From Sphaerolaimus hirsutus (Eukaryota; Nematoda; Chromadorea; Monhysterida; Sphaerolaimidae), in contig OZ038451.1 in NCBI GenBank assembly GCA_964036195.1, forward strand, positions 20,410,318-20,474,317: a stretch of DNA of 64,000 bases, given 5' to 3'. Every line of letters starts with the position of its first letter. The stretch's first letter is position 1. Both the position numbers and the translations under genes were made by a program. Below the pieces are notes generated by a model. That model ran no database searches, was not told the DNA's origin, and saw nothing but the letters and a program-made list of their open reading frames with translations. Below are positions 34,201 through 45,300 of this stretch, one piece after another.

Positions 34201-37200
34201 CGTAATTGAATGTTCGCCGTCTGGCGAGAAATTAAATGTGCCCGACACGTTTTGTCGGGTCGCCCGACGAAATGTGGTTCCGATTGGTTAACTGGCAATT
34301 TGGATTTGTCAACTCGTGACGGGATTGGGTTGAACGAGTCGAGTCAGTAGGGGAAATCGATTTTCACGCGCAATTGAGATTTTTCGATTTCCAGGAATAT
34401 TAGTATATAACAAATCAGGAATAATGATAAAGCGCCATGTTTGTTTTTGGCGCCTGGCGCCAATGTCTTGACGCTTTTTGTAACTACCTATTGTAAATTA
34501 GGAAAAATCCTTTAAACGGTGTACAGGCAGCGTACAGCATGCGACAACAAATAAAGCATAAAATAAAGATGTACCTAGTCAAAGGCCAAAAATAGAGTTC
34601 CCGATATTTCAAAAATGATTTCGATTCACACACTTAGGTCAGAATCATTCTGCAGTCAAAATATGTACCAAATGTGGCGTCAGTTCAATCGGCTTTAGCT
34701 TTTTCTTTATCAAAATCTATGCAATTTGACAGAATTTGTGCGAATACTTAGATCGTAACGTAACGATTTTCGTGTCAAGATTTCCATCCCATTGAAGGCT
34801 AGAAACCAGATGGAATTCAGTCTGAATTCGAATTCGAAATTTGACATTTGTGAGTTGAATGTTGGTGCTGCCAAATACAGTAGGCTAGGTTCCTTATTTG
34901 ACAAGCTTCTCAAATGATAAGCCTGTTTGAGAATAAAATGCAACAAATTGTTTGACACTTACCATGTTTACTCGACCTATTCATGGAGGAAATTATTTGA
35001 AGGGGCAATTACTATTTCATCAGATTTTTTAGTGTGTTTCCAGCAACTCATTTACTGAAATATGCTTCATTTACAGAATAGCAGTCATTTTTGTTCGAAT
35101 TGGACACAACAAATTGACTAAGCCTCCCAAGGGAGGAAATTATTTATGGAGGAATTATTCTTTCTCACTCATCTAACATGGTAAATATTCAAAAGACAGA
35201 ATTATTTCAGGGAAAATTATTCAAGCAAATATGGTACCTTAATTGAAATACAAAATATAGGTAGATTTATCTTACCTTGCAAATAGATATTCACTAATTA
35301 GTCCACTTATGGATAAAGTATAAAATGTGGAGAAAAAACAAATGGCATGCTTAAAACACCACTCTTTCACATTTTTCATGACTTTCTCAAGCTTTATCAT
35401 AATATTTTAATAACCCACCACCAAAGAATGTCAAAACACATCAAACGAGCCCAGCTTGTTAAATGCACACTTGTCAAATGCACCAGGCCCAACCTCCTTC
35501 CACCCAGCACCAATGGGGGGTCATTTATCATTTTGCCTTTGAAAAGAAGACAATGTCGGCAACCTGATTACAAAGGGTGACTGAAGGCTGACTTAGCGTA
35601 TCCTGCTGACTTTTCAATGTGGAAGTGGATGCAAGTTGGATTCAGATTGATGGGTTGTGAAGTGACACTGGTTGCAAAGTGAACCACTTTTTGTGGTTTT
35701 TGGAGTTTTTTTCAACTGTTGCGATTTTTGAATAAAAATTGTTTGTAGGATATGAACCCGATTTCTTACAGGGAGATGATTACCCGAACCAGTATGGAAA
35801 TTTTGACGTGGAAATGATTTCTTGCTATATTTATCTAACCCGACACCCACACGATTAATTGCAGCTTAAATTATTCGTTTCCCGATTCATATCGAAAAAG
35901 TCTGACCAAAGTTTTTCCCATTTATCTTTCCAAACGATTTTTTACATTTTTGTTCCGCAAACTATATATTTGCGATGGGACGCAAAATTTTCGCAGGCAA
36001 AATTCATTTGATTTTGAACCACCCCTCATTTCCTTTGGCGGCGGGCCTCAGTTGCCCCAACTTTGGAAGTTGAGACAACTGTTTTCAATTTTCGGGAAGC
36101 GGCGAGTCAATTTTGAAGTGAAAACAACATCGCTGGGCGTGTTGCTTTTCGCCGGTTATGGTCAAGATACGAGGTGGTCCAAAACAAAACACAAAATTCC
36201 CGTGAAACTTTCCAGCCGGCTTCATAGATTTCCAATTTCAAAGCGACTCGATTACGACAATAAATAATAGGTCGCCCCTTTGTAAAGGGACGAAAAAACC
36301 GCCTGATAATGCGTCAAATCGGAGCATGAAAACGGGAACACCGCCCCGAATGAGAATTTCGCCGCGCGGCCGGCCGGCGAAATTCATGCGCAAACGGAAA
36401 ATGAACGGGCTTTTCTATCGCGTCATGAGCGCTTAGTTGCCATGGGCCAAATGACAGCTGGAATTGAACGTGTCCTTTTGTTCCGAGCCGCTTAAAACCG
36501 ATTGGCCGGCCGCCCCCGGTTCGGGTTTTAGCCGTGGGAACCGGAACCGGACCCGACTCAAAAGCGGAAAAGTTAATGCCTGGCGTAATATAGATTTGGA
36601 TTTGGGATTGCAGTGATTGTGTAAATTTACATGATTTTCTATTTCCATTACCTGAACTGTAGGAGCCAGTTCCACAATGTAAAATGCCACATAAAAAGTT
36701 TAATGTCTGGTAATATGCCTGGTAAAATGCAAAAGAAGATTCTACTGGGTATTTTACATGATATTTGACAAGTTTCTTTGATATTTTGAATTTTACATAA
36801 CATTTTACCGGGTATGGGACCAGCTATTGCATGCAGTACTGGAATTAAGTTGTGTATGCAAAATTTGTGTGCAGTTCCCTGCCCAGTGCTCAGGGCACCC
36901 TTCGTGCATGACCATAGAGGAGTACATCCCACATCATGAGCACGCACTTTGCATGGGCAACTATCTCAGTGGTAGAGCTCACGCTTCGCATGCGCGAGGC
37001 CCTGGGTTCATTCCCCAGGTCGTCCACCACTAATGGATCCCAATTTGATTAGGGATTTTAGGTGAGTCATTCATTCATCCAACCAATTTTTTGACACTTT
37101 AACATCACATAAATAGCAATAAATCAACAATTGAAACAATCGCTTGCAAACATCAAACAAACTCAAATCACACATCCTGACAACCATCACATAATGCAAC

Positions 37201-40200
37201 ATTGCAGAATGCAGTCCAGCATGATCTGACTCCAGCAGTCTTTGCTCAGTACCCAATACTGAGCGATCCCAGTCTCACATAATATACAATCTCATTTGAA
37301 TGGTTAAATGTCACACAGATTTATAAAATGTCATGTAAAATGCCTGATAAACTATTCTTTTACATTTTGCTAAGCATTTTACATGATGATTGACATTTTA
37401 GACATTTTACAGGATGCAGTGTGGGGCTTGCCCCAAAAGGGATCAAGGCATGCTAACTCAGAACTGCCCAAATTGTGGATGTCTTAAATACCATATTTCT
37501 TAAATACCATAAAAATACCCCCCCTCAAATAAAGTTCTCCATTGAAATACCCCCAGCTCTGATACACCTGAGGAAAAATAAACCCCACTAAAAATACCCT
37601 CAATTCTGAATGAGAGGGGGCAAGAATAACCTGCCTCCTCAAATTATTCCCATCTTAAATGTGGTACATCACGTATGCAATATGCATGATGTATTCATTG
37701 GAGCCAATTGGCATGCAGCTACACATAGACAAGTCTGTGTCTCTGAGATGTATTTATGTTGATAAGTCCTTATATATCCTGTTTTGTCATATTTATTACC
37801 AGTTTTGGGTATGTAAAAGCCTCTTTTTACTACGCTTCTCCATAAAAATCCCTGGTGAAAAAATAACCCTCCTCAAATAAGTCCCCTTCAAATTAACCAC
37901 CCTCAAAAAGTAACCCCTTGGGCTTATTTCGAAGAAATACGGTACATCCTTATACATTTTAAGGGTGCTTTAAATAACTATTTCGATCGAAAACTCGGCG
38001 CCAGTTTCGCGCGTTAAATTTTCGGGTCGGGTGCAACTTCTAGCCCTAGCCAGCCGCAAAAATGCTTTATTTATAAATAGGATATTGTGTTGTCAAAATG
38101 GGCGTGTGCGGGGCACTGCTCGGGCTAAAAATGTGAAGTCAAATGGGTTTGCTAAAGTGAATTGAATCCAATTGAATTCAATTTTCAATTCGGCATGCAG
38201 TGAGAGCAGATTTACGATGGACGATTATTAAGTGCGTATGTACATTGATGTGACGTTTTGGCCTGACACACGCTTGCAGCAATTAACTTTAATCATTTTT
38301 GGATATCTTCATTAACGCTGCCGAACAAAAAGCAAGCGAACTCGTGTAATCAATTATCATTTTTTTGCAGCGCGAACAAAACATTTAGATTTTTTATGGT
38401 ATGAAGGTGGTAAAATGCGAAAAGCACTGTAATTTTTTGAGCAAAATAGAGCAAACATGCAAGACAGAATGGCACCGTCAATGTTGCTATGGGCTTGAAT
38501 AACAAAAAATCTTTTTACTGTGCTTCAAATAAATATGACCATTACTCATCCAAATAATCAACCCCACCTAATAAGTAATGAATTTTGTGTTGCAAACAAC
38601 GTGGAAGGCAGCACACAGAAAGTGGGTGAAATACAAACTTCTCTTGCAGAAGACACAATTTAGAAATTTGCGCTGGCACTCTGCATGAACGAAAAAGCAA
38701 TTCATCACAGAAGTAAACCCTGGGATGGTAGTAAGTGAGAATATGGAACTGCCGCACGCACTATGGGTGGCGCTTGGTCAATACTGGGATAATTTGATAG
38801 CTAAATTTCTTCTTTGCAATTTGAAACTACAGTCAATTGAAAATGTTGTTGCTTTATTTGTGATTAAATTTCGACTAGGCAGCCTGTCAATTATTGAGTC
38901 TTTGAAGTTCTTTGATTTGATGACAGTTCAATGTGCTGGTCATGAATTACCACAAATTAGTTATAGATTGGAATTCTTCTCAGAATTCCTGAAAAATCAT
39001 AAACTCATAATTCAGACAAATCAAAAAGCTCCAATCTTTAGATCAAATCAGGTGTCATTAAATCAATCTCAAACTCCCTGAGAAACCATGACAAACTGAC
39101 TCGAATTCACACCAAAATAAATGGCATCATGGCAAGTGCACACCCATCTGCGTCCAGGGGCCAGTTCCGCAAATTGAGAAGTAAAATGGCAAAAGCGAAG
39201 AGAAATTACTTTTTATTTTTATTTTTTTACTTTGCCAATTCACTTGCCATCTCACTTCACTTTTGCCAATTGACATCACATTTGCCATTTTACTTCTCAT
39301 GTCTCCACTTGCGGAACTGGCACCAGAACCCATTGAATGTCAACACACACTCAATTCACCAGACACCCAACTAAAAGCCAAAAACGGCGCGAAAATGTCT
39401 AAACGCGTCCCACGGTGTGGCGGCGCGTGCGTTGGGTCATTTGTCACCGCCGCGCCGCCAAAGAAACAGACTTTCGGCCCGAGATCCAGCTGCTTGATAT
39501 CATTTATCAAGTGCTGGAATGCAGAGACACATTTCGAATATATTTATATACACATACACGTACTACGGGATGGGCTCACTGCGCTGGTGCGACTAGGTTC
39601 AGTCGACTTTTGTTTTTAGCTGATATTTGGCGTATTGGCGGCGCGCGTTTTATTAGTTAACGGCCAAATTTCGGCAGCTTAGACGCGCCTGAGTTCACCG
39701 GTATTAGGGGTCCGTCAACTACTTTTGACCGAGAGCAAAAATAATTCATTTTGGAAACTCAAGTGTGTTTAAAATAGATTTCGGCAATTTCGGTGTCGGA
39801 AATTTCGGCTGTAAACTAGTTTGTGTGGCCACTTATGTTTGTACGAGTTTCATTTGGTATGATATGCTTATTATAAATGCGATGTTATGAGCATTTGCGG
39901 CTGGTGAATATCTACTTAAAAACAAATTGATTATTTGCAACTCTTTTTGCCTTGGTGTAGAGAGGTTTTTTTAAAAGTTTTTATCAGTGATATTTTCAAC
40001 GCAGCGTGTGGAAAAAGCGCGGAGTGTTAAAATTTTTCATCGCGAGATGATTTCTATCGCGTTTTGTCTAGAAAAAATACACATATTTACACATTGAGAA
40101 TTGCGCAACTTGTCATCATTTCTCTACTATAAAAGCACTAAAAATCCTAGAATAGATAACTATACTGATTAAATTTAGCACGCTGTCACATTTTGACACC

Positions 40201-42342
40201 ACTATAAATCTAACAAAGATAAAACCCATACCCAACCCATTAAACCATTACCATTAAACCAACCCATTACCCCAAAAATTGTTACCCAAAACGCAATAAT
40301 TATCACCCACCATCCATTCCCATGGCCCCACATTCTCCACTGCTCCCAAAAGGACTCCCTGCTCCAATGTCTCCACCTTGATTATTTTCCGCAGCCGCGC
40401 CGTGTGTCGCAACACCATCCACTACACAATGACCGCTATCAAGTTCGCTGTGTGTCTGGTGTTGCGCAAATTTGTGTGACGCGCTAGTGTTGTGCATTTG
40501 CAATTCTGCCGCGGTGCTCAATGCAGTTGGTAGGATGGTGTTTGAGGGTTCCAATCCTGAAGGATTTAGGGCGCTAGCTCCAGGCGGCCAGGTCGAGGAG
40601 AGAAAAGCCTGAAGGGTGTGGGGATTTTCACATAGGGATGTAACATGTGGCATGGTATTTACTTTGTGGTGAGGTGATATTTTTTGTTAAGGAAAGTGAG
40701 TGTGTTTGGTATTTGATGTTCATTTCAATGAATGAATTCCTATTTATACATATTCCAGATGTTGGAGTTACAACAATAGTGTTCATTTTTGTCTGTTTAG
40801 CTATTCTTCTCTTTTACCCCACTCAGGAACCGCATAAAATGCATCAAAATCAGTTTGCTATCAAAAATGATGCTTTAATACGGTTTTCTTTCATAAACGA
40901 CAATTGTGACAGTCACTGTAGAACCATCCTAATTTCTCGCAGTGATTTCAGTGACCTAAATATTCTAGAATACTACCCAAATGTAGCATTTACCTGATGG
41001 TGATGTTGCGGCAGACATCCAGCTGCATACATTGCCACCGCAGTTTGTTCCAAGTGTTGCTGTATAGGGTCCGCTGGATATGTGGTTATCTGAAATTGAT
41101 GGCAAAATGTGTTCTTTTAAGTTTTTGGTCTGATTTTTTTGGATGTTTTGAGGGTGTCTTTTCTACTGGTTCGTTTCCGTTTCAAGTGACCTTGCGCACA
41201 GTTTAAAGTGTATCCATTTATTCTTGGCGTTGTTATGATCCGGACGTGAATTTCGCTATCCATCATTACAAATTAATTTCTCTTAAATATAATTTCTCCC
41301 TATTATAAATAATCTCAGTTAAAAAGTAATCGACCTCAGTTAAGCCCAACGCAAGGTGCATTAACAATCTAGTTTCCATAGGCAAACTGAAAACTGAAAA
41401 GTTTAAAGTAAAATACCAAGAATTTTAATAAGGACAGGTTCAGGACAAATTCTTTGTATTTGTGCTTCAATCTTGCTCAAGTTTCCCTAAAATGTGAGTG
41501 ACCGATTCCGAGACGACGATTGATCCCCCAAGCGATTCCGACAATTTGATCATTTCACTTTTCAAAATTACTTGCAAATTACTTATCTTTAACTACTTTT
41601 CCAACATCCTGAATACTTATTAACCATCTCAAAGGAATCCCCCCGAAAAAAATTGAAAAACTCTCCTCCCCCAAACCTGCGCTTGGGCGACGCCAGGCTC
41701 TTCCTCGACCGCGGCGCCATCGGCACTGGCGTCAACGCCAACGCCATTTTGCACGGCGGCAGCGGCGGCGCCATTCGCTCTGGCGCCAGCGCCATACAAA
41801 TGTGCCGGCGGCGGCGGCACCACGTACGTTGGCGCCATACCTCCGTAGTAGTAGCCGAATTCTACCGGGGTCTGGGAATGGGGTGGGCTGATATTCAGAG
41901 GGTTATGGTAGTAGAAGTCGAGAGGTAATAACGTTCAGTGATTTTTGGACAATCTGTAAAGTGCCCATGTGAAGTGACAAAATTACGAGAGAGTGCAATT
42001 TTTGATGCTGCCGTTTGCTGATCTGCAACTTTCCTGAAGACAATGCATTCTGATTTTTATGTGCATTGTGTCTTGGCTGCATTTTTTATTCTACCCGGAA
42101 AGCTATTCTTCAACTGGTAGCACATTGGTAGTCTTGAAGTACCTATGTTCTACGTAATTCACGGGAAATTTGAAACTTTGTCCGAAATTTGTCACTTTAC
42201 AAAGTGCGTTTTGCCTGGGTGAAATTACCTGGGCCTGTGCCGCCGGATGAACATGTTGGGTATTTACAAATCTGCCGAAACTCTGTTCCAAATATCCCAG
42301 CGGCGAATAGCCGCCCACACCCAAATAGCCATTTGCGGCCAT
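25279..42342 (-). CDS. Antennapedia-class (HOX-like) homeodomain transcription factor, five exons
   Basis: Exons on the minus strand: 42229-42342, 41677-41871, 40311-40608, 25820-25959, 25279-25437, 301 codons. All junctions are GT-AG and in phase. The 60-residue homeodomain is split between exons 4 and 5 after Gln44 (NERQ, then VKIWFQNRRMK), a known intron position in several HOX-class genes. Arg5, Trp48, Phe49, Asn51 and Arg53 are present, so it should bind DNA. Tyr25-Val26 and Gln29 recall posterior HOX proteins, whereas the RQTY start recalls the central group, so I leave the paralogue unassigned. Exon 1 starts MAANGYLGVGGYSPLGYLEQ, tyrosine/glycine-rich as in many HOX N-termini. Exon 2 is Ala/Gly-rich. 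No clear hexapeptide. The product would act in the nucleus. A possible donor near 25319 could extend it beyond the TAG at 25279-25281. Confidence 0.83.
25438..25819 (-). other. Intron inside the homeobox (382 bp)
   Basis: It separates homeodomain residues 1-44 from 45-60. It contains most of a palindromic repeat whose arms carry GTTGACGGGT and ACCCGTCAAC (about 25606-25800), a family also seen near 30465, 30825 and 45522. Confidence 0.7.
28605..28987. mobile_element. TA-type MITE with CCGTATTTCCT ends and a GCGCC-rich interior
   Basis: Inverted termini CCGTATTTCCTAG and GAGGAAATACGG. The interior (28720-28960) is a dense run of GCGCCA/TGGCGC words in place of the interior found in related copies, and contains CATCACT, the end of a hAT-like family. 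It is probably a composite of two elements. Confidence 0.6.
29969..30692. repeat. Imperfect direct repeat (29969-30164 and 30497-30692)
   Basis: Both units share a start near AATGCAAAAACACAGCTGCC, the words GGCCATTGGCACT and TGTATTTGGGGTTGAT, and an end near TTAATTGCTTGA. Spacing is about 528 bp. Both are followed by TTTATCAG...TTTCAGTTGTCAACTAG-type sequence, so the whole unit was probably duplicated. Confidence 0.7.
32211..32637. mobile_element. TA-flanked MITE, long form
   Basis: Ends CCGTATTTCCTCAAAATACC and GAGGAAATACAG, flanked by TA. The interior is nearly the same as that of 60656-61097, including TAGTACAAAATCGT and TGTGTTCTGC. The right arm repeats GTATTTCGAGG several times. Confidence 0.8.
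36640..36840. repeat. Palindromic GTAAAATG-type repeat
   Basis: GGAGCCAGTTCCACAATGTAA on the left and ACCGGGTATGGGACCAGC on the right, with ACATGAT/TTTTACAT words between. It is related to the intron-forming element at 56552-56744 but diverged. Confidence 0.5.
36955..37029 (+). pseudogene. tRNA-Ala-like sequence (anticodon CGC), probably a retro-derived or SINE tRNA
   Basis: It has a recognisable D-arm AGTGGTAGAGC, anticodon loop CTTCGCAT and T-arm CTGGGTTCATTCCCCAG. The acceptor stem (GGGCAAC against GTCGTCC) and the D-stem each carry a mismatch. CCA follows in the DNA (37027-37029). An encoded CCA and mismatched stems suggest descent from a processed tRNA rather than a working gene. Confidence 0.6.
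37491..37942. mobile_element. Degenerate TA-type MITE
   Basis: Ends CCATATTTCTTAAATACC and GAAGAAATACGG, with C-rich arms reading AAATACCCCC. It is more diverged than the other copies. Confidence 0.55.
39156..39330. mobile_element. Palindromic MITE-like element (CCAGGGGCCAGTTCCGC type)
   Basis: Ends CCAGGGGCCAGTTCCGCAA and GCGGAACTGGCACCAG, inner arms AAGTAAAATGGCAAAAG and TTTGCCATTTTACTTC. This is the uninterrupted relative of 20989-21648. Confidence 0.7.
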
Positions 42343-45300
42343 TTTTTTAGTGTTTTTGGCGTCACACTTTTGAATTTGTGACGCTTGGAAAAGTGAGATT
42401 TATATTGGTAATAAATCGTCTGTTAATTAATTGTGCCTGAGAAAGATAAATACGAATTAAAATGCAAAGTTTATGCAAAAAGTATACGACATCACCCTAA
42501 AGATTAATAGCTCCTAGTTAAATCGAACCTGATTTATTGGGTCACAAAAACGTCATAAAAACGTCACGTTTCGTGGGGATCGGGGGGAAAAATAATGGCG
42601 CCGCCTAATTTGTTAACGATCGACAATTAGTTATCTTAAACGCTAAAATCTCTCGCTCGCTCGGGCGCCAAATTTCGCCGCCGCTCGAATTTACTCGCGC
42701 ACGGTAAAAATGATAAATGGCTAGGAACAGCGGAGTGCTATAAAATATGCAAGATTCCGCATTTTGATATATACGCCGCCGCGCGGCCGCAAGGGGGGCT
42801 CATTACTCATTTTAGGGGCCCCCAAAATCCACACTTGACGTGGGAACATTTGCTGCGCGCCACCCGCGTTTTAATAAATGTTTTGGCGCTGGCGCCTATA
42901 TGCGGCGCCATTAATTTTCCTCTGGAACGTTTTGTGTTTTGGTGCGGAAACGATGCATTTGATTGTAGTTATGAATTTGGTTAATAAGATAGTATGAACG
43001 GCGATGATATACATTATGTTTGTAAATTTTATCAAGCAATTTAACTTTCCTTGAGAATCAATATTTTTACGCGATCAATCAAAACATAGTCATTAACACT
43101 TATACAATTAATCTAATCGCCCGCACATATTTAATCCACTCTGTGCAAAATGTAAAGGACACATATCTCAGTCAGAACCTGTTTGGATGCGTAAAATAAA
43201 CGGATTTTAGTTAACCAATCAGAGTAGGGCTTGACCCCGCCCACCTACAATGCGTATATCACATCAACATATCTTTAGTTTTCGTCTCTATATAAGTCTC
43301 TTCCTAGTAATTTCATGATAATATACTTAGTACTATCACGTGTGATTTATATTATTAATTGATTAGATATTTTAGGTAAAAAAATTATGTACAATTGATG
43401 CACCGCGTGTCAGAATTTTACACTGATATTGTTGAAATATTTTTGTTCTCTCTGAAAATAGCGACTGAGTGGATTACAGTTGATGTAAGTCCAAAACGAG
43501 TTGCATTGCATCAGAAAGTAAGTAATCAAGACGTTCACCACATAAAAATGCACAAAATACACAACTTTAAAAAACATACATACTATTTAACCTTTCAAAA
43601 TCTCAATTAAAAGTCAAATTCAAAGTGAACACCAAACTGGTAAACTGGAAGCTTCAAGTAATGTTCAAATCACAAATTGTGGTCAATTTTTCGCCCGCTT
43701 GTCCAGTCAGTAAAGCTGCTCGATCACTCTGCATCAAATCAGCAGTCATATCCGGTTTTCGCTTTTCGGCATTAGCCACAAAGGCCCAAAACGCGCACCC
43801 TACAGGGTGGTTCGTTTTAGATGAGACTTTTGAGATTTTGTGATTTGTGTGGGTGTGTGTGTGCTATGATGTGAGATTTTGATGTGCAAATTGGAATTTT
43901 AGTGTGAAATTTGAGATGTTTATATTTTAAAGTATCTGAATGGATTAATCACACTTTTACTACTGTATCTGCAGGTTATAATTCATATAATCTATTGACA
44001 TGATGCTTGAATTTTAAAAATTCCTGACAATGAGACATTTTCAATTTGCATGTGTAAAGTTATTGAATTCTTGTGATCAAATGCTTGATATAGCATGCAT
44101 ACATATTTACAATATTGGATTATCAATTCAGTTTTTGACACAGGCACAAAATGATTCAATTGAGCTGTTTCCTTTTCTGCTGCCATGTTGTGTGCTAGCA
44201 CCATGCACTGTTTTTTTACCATTCCACTGTGTCATTTGGATGCTAGTTGAATGAAGCTATCACCCCTACTGATCTTGGACTCTGAATTTCTCTACATTTT
44301 CACATTTTTGCTCAGTAAAATTTGTTTTTTTTGTTGCTTGTTTACTACACACTTTGTACTCGGATCTGACCCTGTGAAATGTCAAAAGTCGTTTAACAGA
44401 ATGTGCCATTTCACAGGGCATTTTACAGACTCTAGACACTTTGCTGACATTTTACACTTGACAGGGCATTTTACAGCTTTTCTAGTAGTGACAACTGGGC
44501 CACCCTGTAACGGCGGGTGGTTAAGAAATTGCGCGGCTGCAGGGCTGCAGCTTCGCTGCGGTTCAGCGATCGGTCATTTTCGACTTTAGCTGCAAACTGT
44601 CTCAATTCTTCACCCCGTTCATTTGGCATCTTCCAATCTGATTTCCACATTCGATGCATCAAGTGCCTTTCCTGTTTTCTGGCCATTTTGCGACCGGAAA
44701 ATGACCGGGACATAAGTTGATCAAATGTGAAAGGTTTTGATTTGGTCTTTTTCGACGAGTTACGGTAGGGTTGTGGAGTTTTTCGTTGTTTTTTTGTGTA
44801 AAATGTTTCAATTTGTTGAATTTGAATTCAATTTTTGAAATAAAATTGGGTGTGCGACTTTTTATGGGGCAGCATTTCGTTAGTACAGGCGATTCGAGAA
44901 AGCCCAGTGCGTAAATCTACTGGTGTGTGAAATCGAAATTTTTGAAACGCTGATCAAATATTTTGAAGAAAAAATTAGATCAAGTAAAGGTGCACAATTA
45001 AATTGACCAACACAAATACCCAAGTTGTAAATCGAAAAAATCAAAATCATCCAGGAATGGATATGCGTTAAATATTGATTAACGCAGTGAGCTTGCACCG
45101 CGCTAGTTGACCGCCTATCAATTGAAGCTGGCGTCAATTTATTTATTTATTTAGCATTTATTTTGGATTTCATCCCGCAGCCAAAATTATAAACTACTAA
45201 AATCCCCGGTTCCCATGACATCAGTATACCGGTCCAATTGAAAAATCTGTTTTAAACACATTCTTCTTGGAAGCGTATAAACTTTGTCTCTGCTGCCTAA

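Larger units (their letters stand above)
25960..40310 (-). other. 14.35-kb intron of the homeobox gene, repeat-filled
   Basis: I find no nested gene. It contains a palindromic MITE remnant (26455-26585), TA-flanked MITEs (28605-28987, 32211-32637, 37491-37942), an imperfect direct repeat (29969-30164 and 30497-30692), GTAAAATG-type palindromes (about 36660-36835 and 37310-37420), a tRNA-derived sequence (36955-37029) and a palindromic element (39156-39330). The remaining sequence is A/T-rich without features I can name. Confidence 0.6.

Noticed and set aside
36955..37029. Functional tRNA-Ala gene
   Set aside because: Mismatches in the acceptor and D stems and an encoded CCA favour a retro-derived copy.
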